Shown in pieces: positions 29,483 through 38,652 of a stretch of DNA of 64,000 bases (positions within the stretch are counted from its first letter, which is position 1; the number at the start of each line of letters is the position of its first letter). A program made the position numbers and the translations under genes. This DNA is from Pseudotabrizicola sp. (lineage in GTDB: Bacteria; Pseudomonadota; Alphaproteobacteria; Rhodobacterales; Rhodobacteraceae). The stretch covers positions 310,001 to 374,000 of the forward strand of contig NZ_JAUSNR010000010.1 of assembly GCF_030656345.1 (NCBI RefSeq), read 5' to 3'. The notes beneath the pieces are model-generated. The model was not told the origin of the DNA. It made no database searches and saw only the letters and a list, made by a program, of their open reading frames with translations.

Positions 29483-30990
29483 AGCCCCAGTTTCTGCGCC
29501 ACCATGGCATTCACGACAGCAGGGTTGGCCTTGCCGCCGGTGGCTTTGAGCACCTGTCCGGTGAACCAGCCTGCCAGCTTTGCATTGAGTTTGGCCTTTT
29601 CCACCTGTTCCGGGTTGGCGGCGATAAGGGCGTCAAGCGCGCGTTCGATCTCTCCGGTATCGGTCACGGCCTTCATGCCGTGTTTTGCGGCCTGCTCGGC
29701 AGGGTCGCCGCCTTCGGTCCACAGGATTTCAAACAGGTCCTTGGCCATTTTGCCGGTGATCTCGCCCTTGGCCAGCAGGTCCAGCATGCCACCAAGCTGC
29801 GCGGCAGAAACCGGGCTGTCGGCAATCGCAAGGCCAACCTTGTTCAGACGGCCAAACAGCTCGTTGATGACCCAGTTGGCAGCGGTCTTGCCGTCGCGCC
29901 CCTGCGCGACCGTCTCGAAGAACCCGGCGGAATCCAGATCGGCGGTCAGCACATTGGCGTCGTAATCGGTCAGGCCAAAATCACCCATGAAGCGGGCTTT
30001 CTTGGCGTCGGGCAACTCAGGCATCGATGCCGCAATGTCATCGACCCAGGCCTGTTCAATCTCCAGCGGCAAAAGGTCGGGGTCGGGGAAGTAGCGGTAG
30101 TCGAACGCCTCTTCCTTGGACCGCATCGAGCGGGTTTCGTTGCGGTCAGGGTCATACAGCCGGGTTTCCTGATCGACCTTGCCGCCGTCTTCCAGAATCG
30201 CAATCTGCCGCCGCGCCTCGACATCAATGGCCAGTTGGATGAACCGCATCGAGTTCATGTTCTTGATCTCGCAGCGGGTGCCCAGATGCGAGAAATCCTG
30301 CGTGGCCTGATACTTTTCATACTGGCCGGGGCGGCACACGCTTACGTTCACGTCTGCCCGCAGGTTGCCGTTCTGCATGTTGCCGTCGCAGGTGCCCAAG
30401 TAGCGCAGGATCTGGCGCAGCTTGGCGACATAGGCCGCCGCTTCCTCTGGCCCGCGTATATCGGGGCGGCTGACGATTTCCATCAGCGCGACGCCGGTGC
30501 GGTTCAGGTCAACAAAAGACATCGCCGGGTCCATGTCATGAATCGACTTGCCCGCGTCCTGTTCAAGGTGGATGCGTTCAATCCGCACCAGACGGGCCAC
30601 ACCGGGCGACAGTTCCACCAGCACTTCGCCTTCACCGACGATGGGGTGATAGAGCTGGCTGATCTGATAGCCCTGCGGCAGGTCGGGGTAGAAATAATTC
30701 TTGCGGTCAAAGGCCGAGAACAGGTTGATCTGCGCCTTCAGCCCCAGCCCGGTGCGCACCGCCTGTTCAACACAGAAATCGTTGATCACCGGCAGCATGC
30801 CCGGCATGGCGGCATCGACGAAGGCGACGTTGGAGTTCGGCTCTGCCCCGAATGTGGTGGAGGCCCCGGAAAACAGCTTGGCGTTGGACGCAACCTGCGC
30901 ATGGATTTCCATTCCGATGACAAGTTCCCAATCGTGCTTTGCCCCGGCAATCACCTTGGGCGTCGGCGCGGTATAGGTCAGGTCCAGCAT
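29479..30990 (-). CDS. gatB: Aspartyl/glutamyl-tRNA amidotransferase subunit B
   Basis: Subunit of GatCAB, which converts misacylated Glu-tRNA-Gln (and Asp-tRNA-Asn) to the amide form. The 503-residue protein contains [20 protein letters not shown]-like segments, [18 protein letters not shown] and a C-terminal YqeY-like tRNA-binding domain. The start at 30990 has AAGGAG seven bases upstream. gatA and gatC are not adjacent, as is common in this family. Its presence agrees with the absence of a needed GlnRS and with the GluRS at 13664. Confidence 0.97.
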   Translation of the reverse strand: MLDLTYTAPTPKVIAGAKHDWELVIGMEIHAQVASNAKLFSGASTTFGAEPNSNVAFVDAAMPGMLPVINDFCVEQAVRTGLGLKAQINLFSAFDRKNYFYPDLPQGYQISQLYHPIVGEGEVLVELSPGVARLVRIERIHLEQDAGKSIHDMDPAMSFVDLNRTGVALMEIVSRPDIRGPEEAAAYVAKLRQILRYLGTCDGNMQNGNLRADVNVSVCRPGQYEKYQATQDFSHLGTRCEIKNMNSMRFIQLAIDVEARRQIAILEDGGKVDQETRLYDPDRNETRSMRSKEEAFDYRYFPDPDLLPLEIEQAWVDDIAASMPELPDAKKARFMGDFGLTDYDANVLTADLDSAGFFETVAQGRDGKTAANWVINELFGRLNKVGLAIADSPVSAAQLGGMLDLLAKGEITGKMAKDLFEILWTEGGDPAEQAAKHGMKAVTDTGEIERALDALIAANPEQVEKAKLNAKLAGWFTGQVLKATGGKANPAVVNAMVAQKLGL

Positions 30991-31167
30991 GGCGAACTCC
31001 TTCACAGCCCCCTCCATGGGGCGTTTGCCCCGTGTTTAGGCGGCGAAGCGCCGTGGAGCAAGGGGTGGTGCGGGCGGATTGACGCCGATCAGCCGGGGCC
31101 GGGGTTGCCGCCCCCCGGTCAGACGGCTTAACGCCACAGGGCCGTGCACAAAGGTGCGGTGCTGCCC

Positions 31168-31767
31168 ATGGTCCTATTGATGCGTTTCCCAATCTCGCTT
31201 GTTGTCGTTTCGGCCCTTGCTCTTGCCGGCTGTGTGGCCGGGGCCACCGGAAAGGATACAGGCGACCAGCCGGCAATGCGCTGGGACCACCGGCCCGAGG
31301 CGGCGACATGGACCCAGACCTCGATGAACATGATTGCCGCCAATGATGCGGTTCTTGCGGCCAAGGTGCCTGCCGATATCGAAGGCTGGTGCCCCGGCTA
31401 TGATGACGCGACGATGACCGAACGCCGGGCGTTCTGGGCGGGCCTTCTGTCCGCGACCGCCAAGCATGAAAGCACGTGGAACCCCAAAGCCTCGGGCGGG
31501 GGCGGGCGCTATATCGGCTTGATGCAGATCTCGCCGCAGACTGCGCGCGCTTATGGGTGTGCCGCCACCAACCCGTCGGACCTGAAGAACGGCGAGGCCA
31601 ATCTGGCCTGCGCGATCCGGATCATGTCGAAACAGGTCGGACGTGACGGGGTGGTCGCGGGCGGCGGCAACAAGGGTATCGGGCGTGACTGGGGGCCGTT
31701 CCGGTCGGCTGCGAAACGGTCAGACATCGCCGGTTGGACCAAGTCACAATCCTATTGCACAAGCTGA
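31168..31767 (+). CDS. Lytic transglycosylase-like lipoprotein (SLT domain)
   Basis: About 199 residues. The N-terminus is a lipoprotein signal: hydrophobic stretch then LALAGC, so Cys is lipidated. The catalytic part has AKHESTWNPKASGGGGRYIGLMQISPQTA, an SLT-type lysozyme-like motif with the Glu in KHESTWN. It should cleave peptidoglycan strands at the outer envelope. Starts at 31168 or 31180 are possible; both leave the lipobox intact and neither has a good ribosome site. Confidence 0.85.
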   Translation: MVLLMRFPISLVVVSALALAGCVAGATGKDTGDQPAMRWDHRPEAATWTQTSMNMIAANDAVLAAKVPADIEGWCPGYDDATMTERRAFWAGLLSATAKHESTWNPKASGGGGRYIGLMQISPQTARAYGCAATNPSDLKNGEANLACAIRIMSKQVGRDGVVAGGGNKGIGRDWGPFRSAAKRSDIAGWTKSQSYCTS

Positions 31768-31807
31768 GCGTCTTGTCGGGGCCTCCCTCAGGTTCTATGT
31801 CACTACA

Positions 31808-32245
31808 ATGTTCGAACGTCTCCTCTCCGGCCTTCTGGCCCCCGTCCCCGCGCGCCTGCCAGAGCCGGATGCGCAGCTTGCCCTTGCGGCGCTGATGGTG
31901 CGCGTTGCGCGGTCTGACGGCATTTATGCCGATGACGAGATCGCGCAGATCGACCGGGTGCTTGCCTGTCTGCATGGTCTGTCGCCCTTTGCCGCCGCCG
32001 ACCTGCGCGCGCGGGCCGAGGTGCTGGAGGCCGAAGCCCCCGACACCGTGCGCTTTACCCGCGCCATCAAGGCCGCCACCGCACAGGAAGACCGCGCAGG
32101 TCTGTTGCAGGCGCTGTGGTCGGTTGCGCTGTCCGATGGCGCGCGCGATGCCGAGGAAGACCGGCTGTTGCGGCTGGTGACCAATCTGCTGGGTCTGACG
32201 GATGTTGACTCGGCCCTGGCGCGGCAGCGGGCGGCCAAGGCGTGA
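31808..32245 (+). CDS. TerB-like protein
   Basis: A 145-residue, helical, acidic protein with two related segments, RSDGIYADDEIAQIDRVLA and LSDGARDAEEDRLLRLV, which match the TerB/DjlA-type metal-binding repeat (Asp/Glu pairs). Family members occur in tellurite resistance and in unrelated contexts, so no function is assigned. It is coupled to the next gene (GTGA at 32242-32245). Confidence 0.8.
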   Translation: MFERLLSGLLAPVPARLPEPDAQLALAALMVRVARSDGIYADDEIAQIDRVLACLHGLSPFAAADLRARAEVLEAEAPDTVRFTRAIKAATAQEDRAGLLQALWSVALSDGARDAEEDRLLRLVTNLLGLTDVDSALARQRAAKA

Positions 32246-33012
32246 TCGCCTCACTCGGCATGTATGACCTGCCACCGATGATGGCAGCAAATGATGCGCT
32301 GTGGTCCCTGATCCGCGACGGCGCACGGGCGCGCGGGATCGCGGTGCCGGATGCACTGACGCGCGGCGATGGGGCCTATTGGCCGGCGTGGCAGTCGCCT
32401 GATCTGCTGCTGTCCCAGACCTGTGGCCTGCCGTTCCGGGCAAAGCTGCACCCCCATGTCACGCTGATCGGCACGCCTGACTATGGGGTGGAAGGTTGCC
32501 CGCCCGGGTTTTACCGCTCTGTCCTGATTGCCCGCGAAGATAACCCGCGCGCCTCTGAGCCGGATTTCGCACCCGCGCGGCTGGCGATCAACGAGCCTTT
32601 GTCGCAATCGGGCTGGGCGGCGGTGTATCAGCACTTTCACGATCTGGGCCTCAGCGTGGCACCCACTCTCCAGACCGGAGGGCATCGGGCCAGCGCTTTG
32701 GCGGTGGCCGAGGGACGGGCCGACTTTGCCGCTGTGGATGCCGTGACATGGGCGCTTTTGACCCGGCACACCGATGTCACCCGCAGCCTGCGCGTCTTTG
32801 GCCAGACCGCGCCGACGCCGGGCCTGCCCCTGATCACCGCGCAAGTGGCACAGGCCGCTGCGTTGTTCGACTGTGTGGCAGAGGCGATTGCGGCGCTTGA
32901 TGACGATCAGCGACACACGCTGTGCTTGCATGGGCTGGTCCGTATTCCCGCAAACGCCTACCTTGCCCTGCCCGTCCCGCCCCCGCCTGCCCAATTTGGC
33001 GGCACTGTCTGA
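32242..33012 (+). CDS. PhnD-like phosphate/phosphonate-type substrate-binding domain protein, no signal peptide
   Basis: A 256-residue protein with the type 2 binding-protein fold of the PhnD family: SLGMYDLPP at the start, LLLSQTCGLPF, then NEPLSQSGW and VDAVTWALL. Unlike a true periplasmic binding protein it has no signal peptide, and no phosphonate permease is nearby. It starts with GTG inside the TerB stop. It may be a cytosolic sensor or a degraded ABC component. A hairpin follows its stop. Confidence 0.75.
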   Translation: MIASLGMYDLPPMMAANDALWSLIRDGARARGIAVPDALTRGDGAYWPAWQSPDLLLSQTCGLPFRAKLHPHVTLIGTPDYGVEGCPPGFYRSVLIAREDNPRASEPDFAPARLAINEPLSQSGWAAVYQHFHDLGLSVAPTLQTGGHRASALAVAEGRADFAAVDAVTWALLTRHTDVTRSLRVFGQTAPTPGLPLITAQVAQAAALFDCVAEAIAALDDDQRHTLCLHGLVRIPANAYLALPVPPPPAQFGGTV

Positions 33013-33020
33013 CCAAAGCA

Positions 33021-33034
33021 GCGGCAAATGCCGC
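33021..33034 (+). terminator. Short hairpin after the PhnD-like gene
   Basis: GCGGCA/TGCCGC arms around a minimal loop, eight bases after the stop, and followed by a short T-containing stretch. A weak terminator at best. Confidence 0.4.
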
Positions 33035-33079
33035 AGGGTTTGTCAGAAAGGGCGTTGCAATGGCGCGGAACTTGCGCCC

Positions 33080-33090
33080 TATTTGATCAA
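33080..33090. promoter_or_regulatory. Shared 11-bp motif upstream of ABC transporter
   Basis: TATTTGATCAA, found here before the ATPase gene and again at 36441-36451 before the first glutamine-synthetase-like gene. The core TTGATCAA is palindromic. Candidate operator of a common regulator; not assigned to a family. Confidence 0.35.
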
Positions 33091-33112
33091 CCTTAATTCC
33101 AAGCGAGGCCCA

Positions 33113-33913
33113 GTGACCGCTGCCCCCCTGCCCCCCAGTCCGGCCATGCAAGACACTCCGGTGATTGATATCCATGGCCTGCACAAAGCCTATGGCTCGC
33201 TGGAGGTGCTCAAGGGCGTCGATCTGACAGCCCCCCGCGGCCATGTGATCAGCCTGATCGGATCATCGGGTTCGGGCAAATCCACCCTGCTGCGCTGCTG
33301 CAACCTGCTGGAGGACAGCCAGCAAGGCGAGATCCGGTTTGAAGGCGAATCCGTACGCTGGAAGGGTCAAGGGCTGAACCGCCACCCGGCAGACCGGGCG
33401 CAGGTCACCCGCATCCGCACCAACCTGTCGATGGTGTTCCAGCAGTTCAACCTGTGGTCCCACATGACCATTCTGCAAAACGTGATGGAGGCCCCCATCA
33501 CCGTTCTGAAACGCAATCCGGCCGAGGTGGAAGCCAAGGCGCGCGAATATCTGGCCAAGGTCGGCATCGCCGACAAGGCCGATGCCTGGCCTGCGATGCT
33601 GTCGGGTGGCCAGCAACAGCGCGCCGCCATCGCGCGGGCGCTGTGCATGGAACCGCGCGCGCTGCTGTTTGACGAGCCGACCTCTGCGCTGGACCCGGAG
33701 CTGGAGCAAGAGGTGGTCCGCGTGATCAAGGCGCTGGCCGAAGAAGGGCGCACGATGATTCTGGTGACGCATGACATGAAGCTTGCCGCCGATTGTTCAG
33801 ACCACGTCATTTTCCTGCATCAGGGGCTGATTGCCGAACAGGGGCCACCCTCGGCACTGTTCACAAACCCGCAAACCACCCGCTTGCGTGGCTTTCTTTC
33901 TGCCACAGCCTGA
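33113..33913 (+). CDS. Polar amino acid ABC transporter ATPase
   Basis: A 266-residue ATPase of the HisP/GlnQ type. Walker A is GSSGSGKSTLLR, signature is LSGGQQQRAAIARAL, Walker B is ALLFDEPTSALD, and the switch His is in LVTHDMK. The start is set at GTG 33113 with GAGG four bases upstream; an ATG at 33146 is less well supported. It heads a run with a binding protein and two permeases, so the transporter is complete. Polar amino acids, basic amino acids or amines are likely. Confidence 0.92.
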   Translation: MTAAPLPPSPAMQDTPVIDIHGLHKAYGSLEVLKGVDLTAPRGHVISLIGSSGSGKSTLLRCCNLLEDSQQGEIRFEGESVRWKGQGLNRHPADRAQVTRIRTNLSMVFQQFNLWSHMTILQNVMEAPITVLKRNPAEVEAKAREYLAKVGIADKADAWPAMLSGGQQQRAAIARALCMEPRALLFDEPTSALDPELEQEVVRVIKALAEEGRTMILVTHDMKLAADCSDHVIFLHQGLIAEQGPPSALFTNPQTTRLRGFLSATA

Positions 33914-33959
33914 GGTTACACTTGAACCATAACAACAGCTTACCAATGGGGAGACACAT

Positions 33960-34685
33960 ATGAAAAAGCTGCTGATCGCAACCGCGCTTGTCGCGCTGAC
34001 GGCGGGAGGTGCCCTTGCACAACAAACCGTCCGCATGGGGACCGAAGGGGCCTATCCGCCCTTCAACTTCATCAATGACAACGGCCAGGTTGACGGGTTT
34101 GAACGCGAGCTGGGCGACGAGCTGTGCGCCCGCGCCGAGCTGACCTGTGAATGGGTCACGACCGACTGGGATTCGATCATCCCGAACCTGCAGTCCGGCA
34201 ACTATGACACCATCATCGCCGGGATGAACATCAACGAGGAACGGTCCAAGGTGATCTCGTTCACCCAGAACTACACCCCACCGGCCCCGTCGGCCTATGT
34301 CGGGCTGACGGCAGATGTTGATATTGAAGGCGGCGTGATTGCGGCGCAGGTCAACACCATCCAGTCCGGCTATCTGGCATCCACCAGCGCCACCTTGCTG
34401 GAATTCGCGACCCCGGATGAAACGGTCGCTGCCGTGCGCAACGGCGAGGCAGATGCGGTGTTTGCCGACAAGGACTATCTGGCACCCATCGTGGCCGAAT
34501 CAGGCGACGCGCTGGTGTTTGTCGGCGAAGACGTGGTGCTGGGTGGCGGTGTCGGCATGGGCCTGCGCCAGTCGGACACCGAGCTGCGCGGCAAGTTTGA
34601 TGCCGCCATCACCTCGATGAAGGAAGACGGCACGCTGAACACCCTGATCACCAAGTGGTTCGGCGACGACGCGGACGTATTCTGA
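33960..34685 (+). CDS. ABC transporter substrate-binding protein (amino acid type)
   Basis: A periplasmic binding protein of 241 residues. The signal peptide is MKKLLIATALVALTAGGALA, then the SBP_bac_3 start VRMGTEGAYPPFNF and the GFERELGDELC segment. Mature size is small, as for His/Lys/Arg/Orn binding proteins. GGGGAG lies a few bases before the ATG. It follows the ATPase gene by 46 bases and is followed by a hairpin (34692-34720). Confidence 0.93.
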   Translation: MKKLLIATALVALTAGGALAQQTVRMGTEGAYPPFNFINDNGQVDGFERELGDELCARAELTCEWVTTDWDSIIPNLQSGNYDTIIAGMNINEERSKVISFTQNYTPPAPSAYVGLTADVDIEGGVIAAQVNTIQSGYLASTSATLLEFATPDETVAAVRNGEADAVFADKDYLAPIVAESGDALVFVGEDVVLGGGVGMGLRQSDTELRGKFDAAITSMKEDGTLNTLITKWFGDDADVF

Positions 34686-34691
34686 TGACAA

Positions 34692-34720
34692 TGCCCCCGC
34701 GCTTTTGCGGTGCGGGGGCA
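34692..34720 (+). promoter_or_regulatory. Hairpin between binding protein and permease genes
   Basis: TGCCCCCGC and GCGGGGGCA arms with an 11-base loop. The GGGGG in the 3' arm is the only ribosome-site-like sequence before the permease start at 34728, so the stem could both stabilise the upstream mRNA and mask the permease site. This would give more binding protein than permease. Confidence 0.6.
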
Positions 34721-34727
34721 AATCCCC

Positions 34728-35609
34728 ATGTTTGAAATCTGCGCTGATCCCAAATCGCTGGAAGGCCTGACATGGCTGTCGTGCTACCTGACCTCAGGCA
34801 AGCACATGAACATGTATTGGGCCTTTGGCACCGTGCTGTTGTTGCTGGCGGTCACCGCACCCATTGCCATGCTGTTCGGCTTTGTCGGGGCGATGGCGGC
34901 GCGCAGCCAGTTCTTTGTGCTGCGCCTGATCGGCAAGGGCTATACCGGCATGGTGCGCGGTGTGCCCGATATCGTGTTTTTCCTGTTCTTCGTCATCGCG
35001 CTGGATCAGGGCATCGAATACCTGATGCATATTGTCCGCTGCCCGGACTGGACCGACCCTGTGCGCAACGGGCTGGAATTCCGGGTCTGCCCGCAGGCGA
35101 AGGTGCCGCTGAATTCCGCGCCGCAGGTGGTGCATCAGTTTTACGGCTTCATGCTGGCGGTGCTGACATTCGCGCTGGTGTTCGGGGCCTTTGCCGCCAA
35201 CGTGCTTTATGGGGCCATGCAGGCGGTGCCGCGCGCGCAGCTGGAGACCGCCGAGGCCTATGGCCTGTCGCCCGCGCAGGTGTTCCGCCGGGTTCTGGTG
35301 CCGCAGATGTGGGTCTATGCCCTGCCCGGGCTGTCGAACCTGTGGCTGATCCTGATCAAGGCGACGCCCTTGCTGTTCCTGCTGGGCGTGCAGGATATCG
35401 TCTATTGGGCGCGCGAGTTGGGCAGCGCCAAAACGCAGGCCTTTGACTATCCGCACCCCGACTGGCGGCTGTACTACTTCCTTGCGCTTCTGGTGTTCTA
35501 CCTCGCCTTCACCCGTGTGTCTGAAATCGTGCTGAACCGGGTGTCGGCCCGTCTGTCCAAGGGGCAGGCCACCGCAGCGGGCGAAGCGATGCGGAAGGCC
35601 GGCATATGA
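34728..35609 (+). CDS. Amino acid ABC transporter permease 1
   Basis: A 293-residue inner-membrane permease of the HisMQ family, with several helices and the permease motif ETAEAYGLSPAQVFRRVLVPQ (EAA loop). A loop of about 50 residues between helices (RCPDWTDPVRNGLEF) is longer than usual. The start at 34728 is downstream of the hairpin. It is coupled to the second permease by ATGA (35606-35609). Confidence 0.92.
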   Translation: MFEICADPKSLEGLTWLSCYLTSGKHMNMYWAFGTVLLLLAVTAPIAMLFGFVGAMAARSQFFVLRLIGKGYTGMVRGVPDIVFFLFFVIALDQGIEYLMHIVRCPDWTDPVRNGLEFRVCPQAKVPLNSAPQVVHQFYGFMLAVLTFALVFGAFAANVLYGAMQAVPRAQLETAEAYGLSPAQVFRRVLVPQMWVYALPGLSNLWLILIKATPLLFLLGVQDIVYWARELGSAKTQAFDYPHPDWRLYYFLALLVFYLAFTRVSEIVLNRVSARLSKGQATAAGEAMRKAGI

Positions 35610-36433
35610 CCTGTTGGGAAACAATCGGGGCCTATGCCTTCCGCTCGCTCGGCTACGGTGAACGCCTGCTGCCGCGCACCGATTTCACCCTGTGCCAGCA
35701 GTTCACGCTGATCGGGTCGGGGATGATCTGGAATGTGTATTTCGGCGTGGTGGCGCTGGCGTTCGGGTTCCTTCTGGCCAATGCCATCGCATTCGCCAAG
35801 GCATCGCACAGCCCCTTGGTGCGCAAGCCTGCGGAATGGTTCATCTTTCTGTTCCGCGGATCGCCTTTGTTCATCCAGTTCTTTCTGGCCTATGAGGCGC
35901 TGCAGATGCTGCCCCGCGCCGGGATCGACGTGTTCGGCATCACGGTGCAGACCGCATGGACGACGAAAGCCTGGGCCGGGGCGCTGTTTGTGCTGTTCCT
36001 CAACACCGCCGCCTATTCGGCCGAGATTTTCCACGGCGCGCTGCGGTCGATCCCCAAGGGCGATCTGGAGGCGGCCGACGCCTATGGCCTGTCAGGTTTT
36101 GCCAAATTCCGCCGCATTCAATGGCCGACCATGCTGCGGCTGGCATGGCCCGCCTATACCAATGAGGCGATCTTTCTGTTCCATTCCACCACGCTGGTGT
36201 TTTTCTCAGGCTTTCCGGCGTTTCAGCAACGGGGGGATGCGCTGTATTACGCCAGCTATTTTGCAGACAAAACCTTTAACCCCTTTGTGTCATATCCGAT
36301 CGTGGCCGGTTACTTCATCCTGCTGACATTGCTGTTGATCTGGCTGTTCAGCGCCATCAACACCCGGCTTAACCGGCATTTGCCATCTAATATGGGGGGT
36401 AAAATTCGCTTGCGTCCTCAGGTGATCAGATAG
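35606..36433 (+). CDS. Amino acid ABC transporter permease 2
   Basis: A 275-residue permease of the HisM type with the EAA loop DLEAADAYGLSGFAKFRRIQWP and about five helices; the first helix follows QQFTLIGSGMIWN. It starts in the stop of permease 1, and the two should form the membrane heterodimer. The transporter as a whole sits upstream of the gamma-glutamylation genes, so it probably imports their substrate. Confidence 0.92.
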   Translation: MTCWETIGAYAFRSLGYGERLLPRTDFTLCQQFTLIGSGMIWNVYFGVVALAFGFLLANAIAFAKASHSPLVRKPAEWFIFLFRGSPLFIQFFLAYEALQMLPRAGIDVFGITVQTAWTTKAWAGALFVLFLNTAAYSAEIFHGALRSIPKGDLEAADAYGLSGFAKFRRIQWPTMLRLAWPAYTNEAIFLFHSTTLVFFSGFPAFQQRGDALYYASYFADKTFNPFVSYPIVAGYFILLTLLLIWLFSAINTRLNRHLPSNMGGKIRLRPQVIR

Positions 36434-36440
36434 TAGCGTC

Positions 36441-36451
36441 TATTTGATCAA
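36441..36451. promoter_or_regulatory. Second copy of the TATTTGATCAA motif
   Basis: Identical to 33080-33090; here it continues to TTTGATCAAA, a perfect 10-base palindrome. It lies about 105 bases before the glutamine-synthetase-like gene start. Confidence 0.35.
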
Positions 36452-36511
36452 ATTATTCGGGCACCCGTCCGGACCCGTGCCCTGCACGGGAGGAAAGATC
36501 ACAAACCAAGG

Positions 36512-36559
36512 ATGGAACAAGGGCCGCGCCCGGTGCTAGGCCCCGACCAACAATCATGA
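36512..36559 (+). CDS. Possible short upstream reading frame (15 residues)
   Basis: ATG followed by 14 codons (MEQGPRPVLGPDQQS) and a TGA at 36557-36559 that overlaps the ATG at 36556 of the next gene (ATGA). A purine-rich GGAGGAAAG lies upstream (36489-36497), and the next gene has no ribosome site of its own. It could be a leader peptide that couples translation to the glutamine-synthetase-like gene. This is speculative; a frame this short can arise by chance. Confidence 0.3.
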   Translation: MEQGPRPVLGPDQQS

Positions 36560-37893
36560 TGAAGGACTACCTGCGTAAACACCCGCAAGTGCGCACGATC
36601 CGCGTCGCCGCCGCCGACCTGAACGGTCAGGCCCGTGGCAAACGGATCCCCTCCCGCTATGCCGACAAGGCGGTCAAGGAAGGCACCCGTTTCCCGTTCT
36701 CGATCCTGTCGCTGGATATCTGGGGCGAAGATATTGACGACAGCCCGATGGTCTTTGAACAGGGCGATCAGGATGGCGTGCTCAAACCCACCGAACGCGG
36801 CTTCATGCCGATGCCATGGCTGGAGGCACCAACCGCGCTGCTGCCAATCTGGATGTTCCGCGAAAACGGCACCCCCTATGACGGCGACCCCCGCCACGCG
36901 CTGAATGCGGTGGTCAAGCAATACAAGAAGCGCGGGCTGACCCCCGTGGTGGCGATGGAGCTGGAGTTTTTCCTGATCGACGATTCCGGCAAGACGCTGC
37001 AAGTGCCGTCCTCGCCCCGGTCGGGCAAGCGCCGCAAGGCGGCGGAAACCATGTCGATCCGGGCGCTAGACGCGTTTGATACGTTCTTCACCGACCTGTA
37101 CGACGCGTGTGAGGCGATGGACATTCCCGCCGATACCAGCACATCCGAAACCGGCCTCGGCCAGTTCGAAGTGAACCTGATGCATTGCGACGACGCCCTG
37201 CGCGCCGCCGATGATGCGTGGTTGTTCAAGCTGCTGGTAAAGGGTCTGGCGCGCCGCCATGGCTTTGCCGCCAGCTTCATGGCCAAACCCTATGCCGAGT
37301 ATTCCGGATCGGGCCTGCACACGCATTTTTCCGTGCTGGATGCCAATGGCGACAATATCTTTGACTCTGGCGGGCCCAAGGGCACGGCGGCGCTGAAGCA
37401 GGCGGTTGCCGGCTGTCTGGCCGCGATGTCCGATTCCACGCTGGTCTTTGCGCCGCATGAAAACAGCTATGAACGTCTGGTGCCCGACAAGCACGCCCCC
37501 ACCGCGATCTGCTGGGGCTATGAAAACCGCACCGCAGCTGTGCGTATTCCGGCAGGCAACCCGGCAGCGCGGCGGATCGAACACCGCGTCGCGGGCGGCG
37601 ATGTGAACCCGTATCTGATGCTGGCCACCATCCTTGGTGCCGCGCTGATGGGGATGGAGGACGAGATGGAGCCGCCATCGCCTGTCAGCGGCAACGCCTA
37701 TGCGATGGAACTGCCGCAGATTCCCGCCACATGGGAAGCGGCGATTGATGCGTTTGAGAACAGCGATATGCTGTCGCGGTTCCTGCCCAAAGAGCTGATC
37801 CGCAATTTCGTGCTGACCAAGCGGCAGGAAATGCACTACATCGCGGAACTGACCCCGGAAGAGCGGATCGAGCTTTATCTCGATACGGTCTGA
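36556..37893 (+). CDS. Glutamine synthetase family protein 1 (PuuA/GlnA3-like)
   Basis: A 445-residue glutamine synthetase homologue: N-terminal beta-grasp domain (VRTIRVAAADLNGQARGKRIP), then the catalytic barrel with metal-binding VAMELEFFL, ETGLGQFEVNL, SGSGLHTHFS and EHRVAGGDVNPYL. It lacks the adenylylation tyrosine context of true GlnA, so it probably joins glutamate to an amine (gamma-glutamyl-polyamine or related amide). The ATPs and metal residues look intact. It follows the transporter by 122 bases. Confidence 0.9.
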   Translation: MMKDYLRKHPQVRTIRVAAADLNGQARGKRIPSRYADKAVKEGTRFPFSILSLDIWGEDIDDSPMVFEQGDQDGVLKPTERGFMPMPWLEAPTALLPIWMFRENGTPYDGDPRHALNAVVKQYKKRGLTPVVAMELEFFLIDDSGKTLQVPSSPRSGKRRKAAETMSIRALDAFDTFFTDLYDACEAMDIPADTSTSETGLGQFEVNLMHCDDALRAADDAWLFKLLVKGLARRHGFAASFMAKPYAEYSGSGLHTHFSVLDANGDNIFDSGGPKGTAALKQAVAGCLAAMSDSTLVFAPHENSYERLVPDKHAPTAICWGYENRTAAVRIPAGNPAARRIEHRVAGGDVNPYLMLATILGAALMGMEDEMEPPSPVSGNAYAMELPQIPATWEAAIDAFENSDMLSRFLPKELIRNFVLTKRQEMHYIAELTPEERIELYLDTV

Positions 37894-37904
37894 CGCCAGA
37901 CCTT

Positions 37905-37936
37905 CCGCGCCCCCTTGACCTGACAGGGGGGCGCGG
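37905..37936 (+). promoter_or_regulatory. Hairpin between two operon genes
   Basis: CCGCGCCCCC and GGGGGCGCGG arms (10 bp, perfect) with a 12-base loop, between the first glutamine-synthetase-like gene and the amidotransferase gene. It could be an attenuator or an mRNA processing/stability element. Confidence 0.6.
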
Positions 37937-37971
37937 CACAAAGCTTTCACACCCTTAACTTCGGACAGGTC

Positions 37972-38652
37972 ATGCTGATCGGCATTCTGCAAACCGGGCT
38001 CGCCCCCGATGCTCTGGCCCCCGCCATGGGCGATTACCCTGACATGTTCGCCCGCCTGCTGGACGGGCACGGCTTTGCCTTCCGCACCTTTCCGGTGGTC
38101 AACGGGGTGTTTCCGGGTGGCGTGCACGACTGCGACGGCTGGCTGATCACCGGGTCCAAACACGGGGCCTATGAGGATCATCCGTGGATACCCCCGCTGG
38201 AAGATTTCATCAGGCAAGCCTTTGCCGCCCGCGTGCCGGTGGTGGGCATCTGCTTTGGCCATCAGATCATCGCGCAGGCGATGGGGGGCCGCGTTGAGAA
38301 ATATGCCGGTGGCTGGTCGGTCGGCCCCACCGAGTATGATTTTGACGGTCAGACCCTGACCCTGAACGCCTGGCATCAGGATCAGGTGGTCAAACGCCCC
38401 GAAGGTGCCACGGTGATTGCCAGCAACGGATTCTGCGAAAACGCCGCGCTTTTGTATGACGACCGGGCGCTGACCATTCAGGCGCATCCCGAGTTTCAGG
38501 CCGATTTTGTCGACGGGCTGATGAAAACCCGTGCCATCGGCGTGGTGCCCGACCCGCTGTTGCAGACAGCCGCGACAAAACTGGGTACACCCTTGGACGA
38601 TACCTCTGTCGCCGCCAGGATCGCGGCCTTTTTCAAAGCGCCCCGGACCTGA
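37972..38652 (+). CDS. Class I glutamine amidotransferase-like hydrolase (PuuD-like role possible)
   Basis: A 226-residue stand-alone GATase1 domain. Cys94 is in VGICFGHQIIAQ, and His172/Glu174 in QAHPEF form the triad. In the Puu pathway a hydrolase removes the gamma-glutamyl group after oxidation. PuuD is a class I amidotransferase-type enzyme (peptidase C26), but this protein is nearer the GMP-synthase-like GATase1 group, so the equivalence is by role and position only. It ends in a hairpin that spans its stop codon. Confidence 0.85.
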   Translation: MLIGILQTGLAPDALAPAMGDYPDMFARLLDGHGFAFRTFPVVNGVFPGGVHDCDGWLITGSKHGAYEDHPWIPPLEDFIRQAFAARVPVVGICFGHQIIAQAMGGRVEKYAGGWSVGPTEYDFDGQTLTLNAWHQDQVVKRPEGATVIASNGFCENAALLYDDRALTIQAHPEFQADFVDGLMKTRAIGVVPDPLLQTAATKLGTPLDDTSVAARIAAFFKAPRT

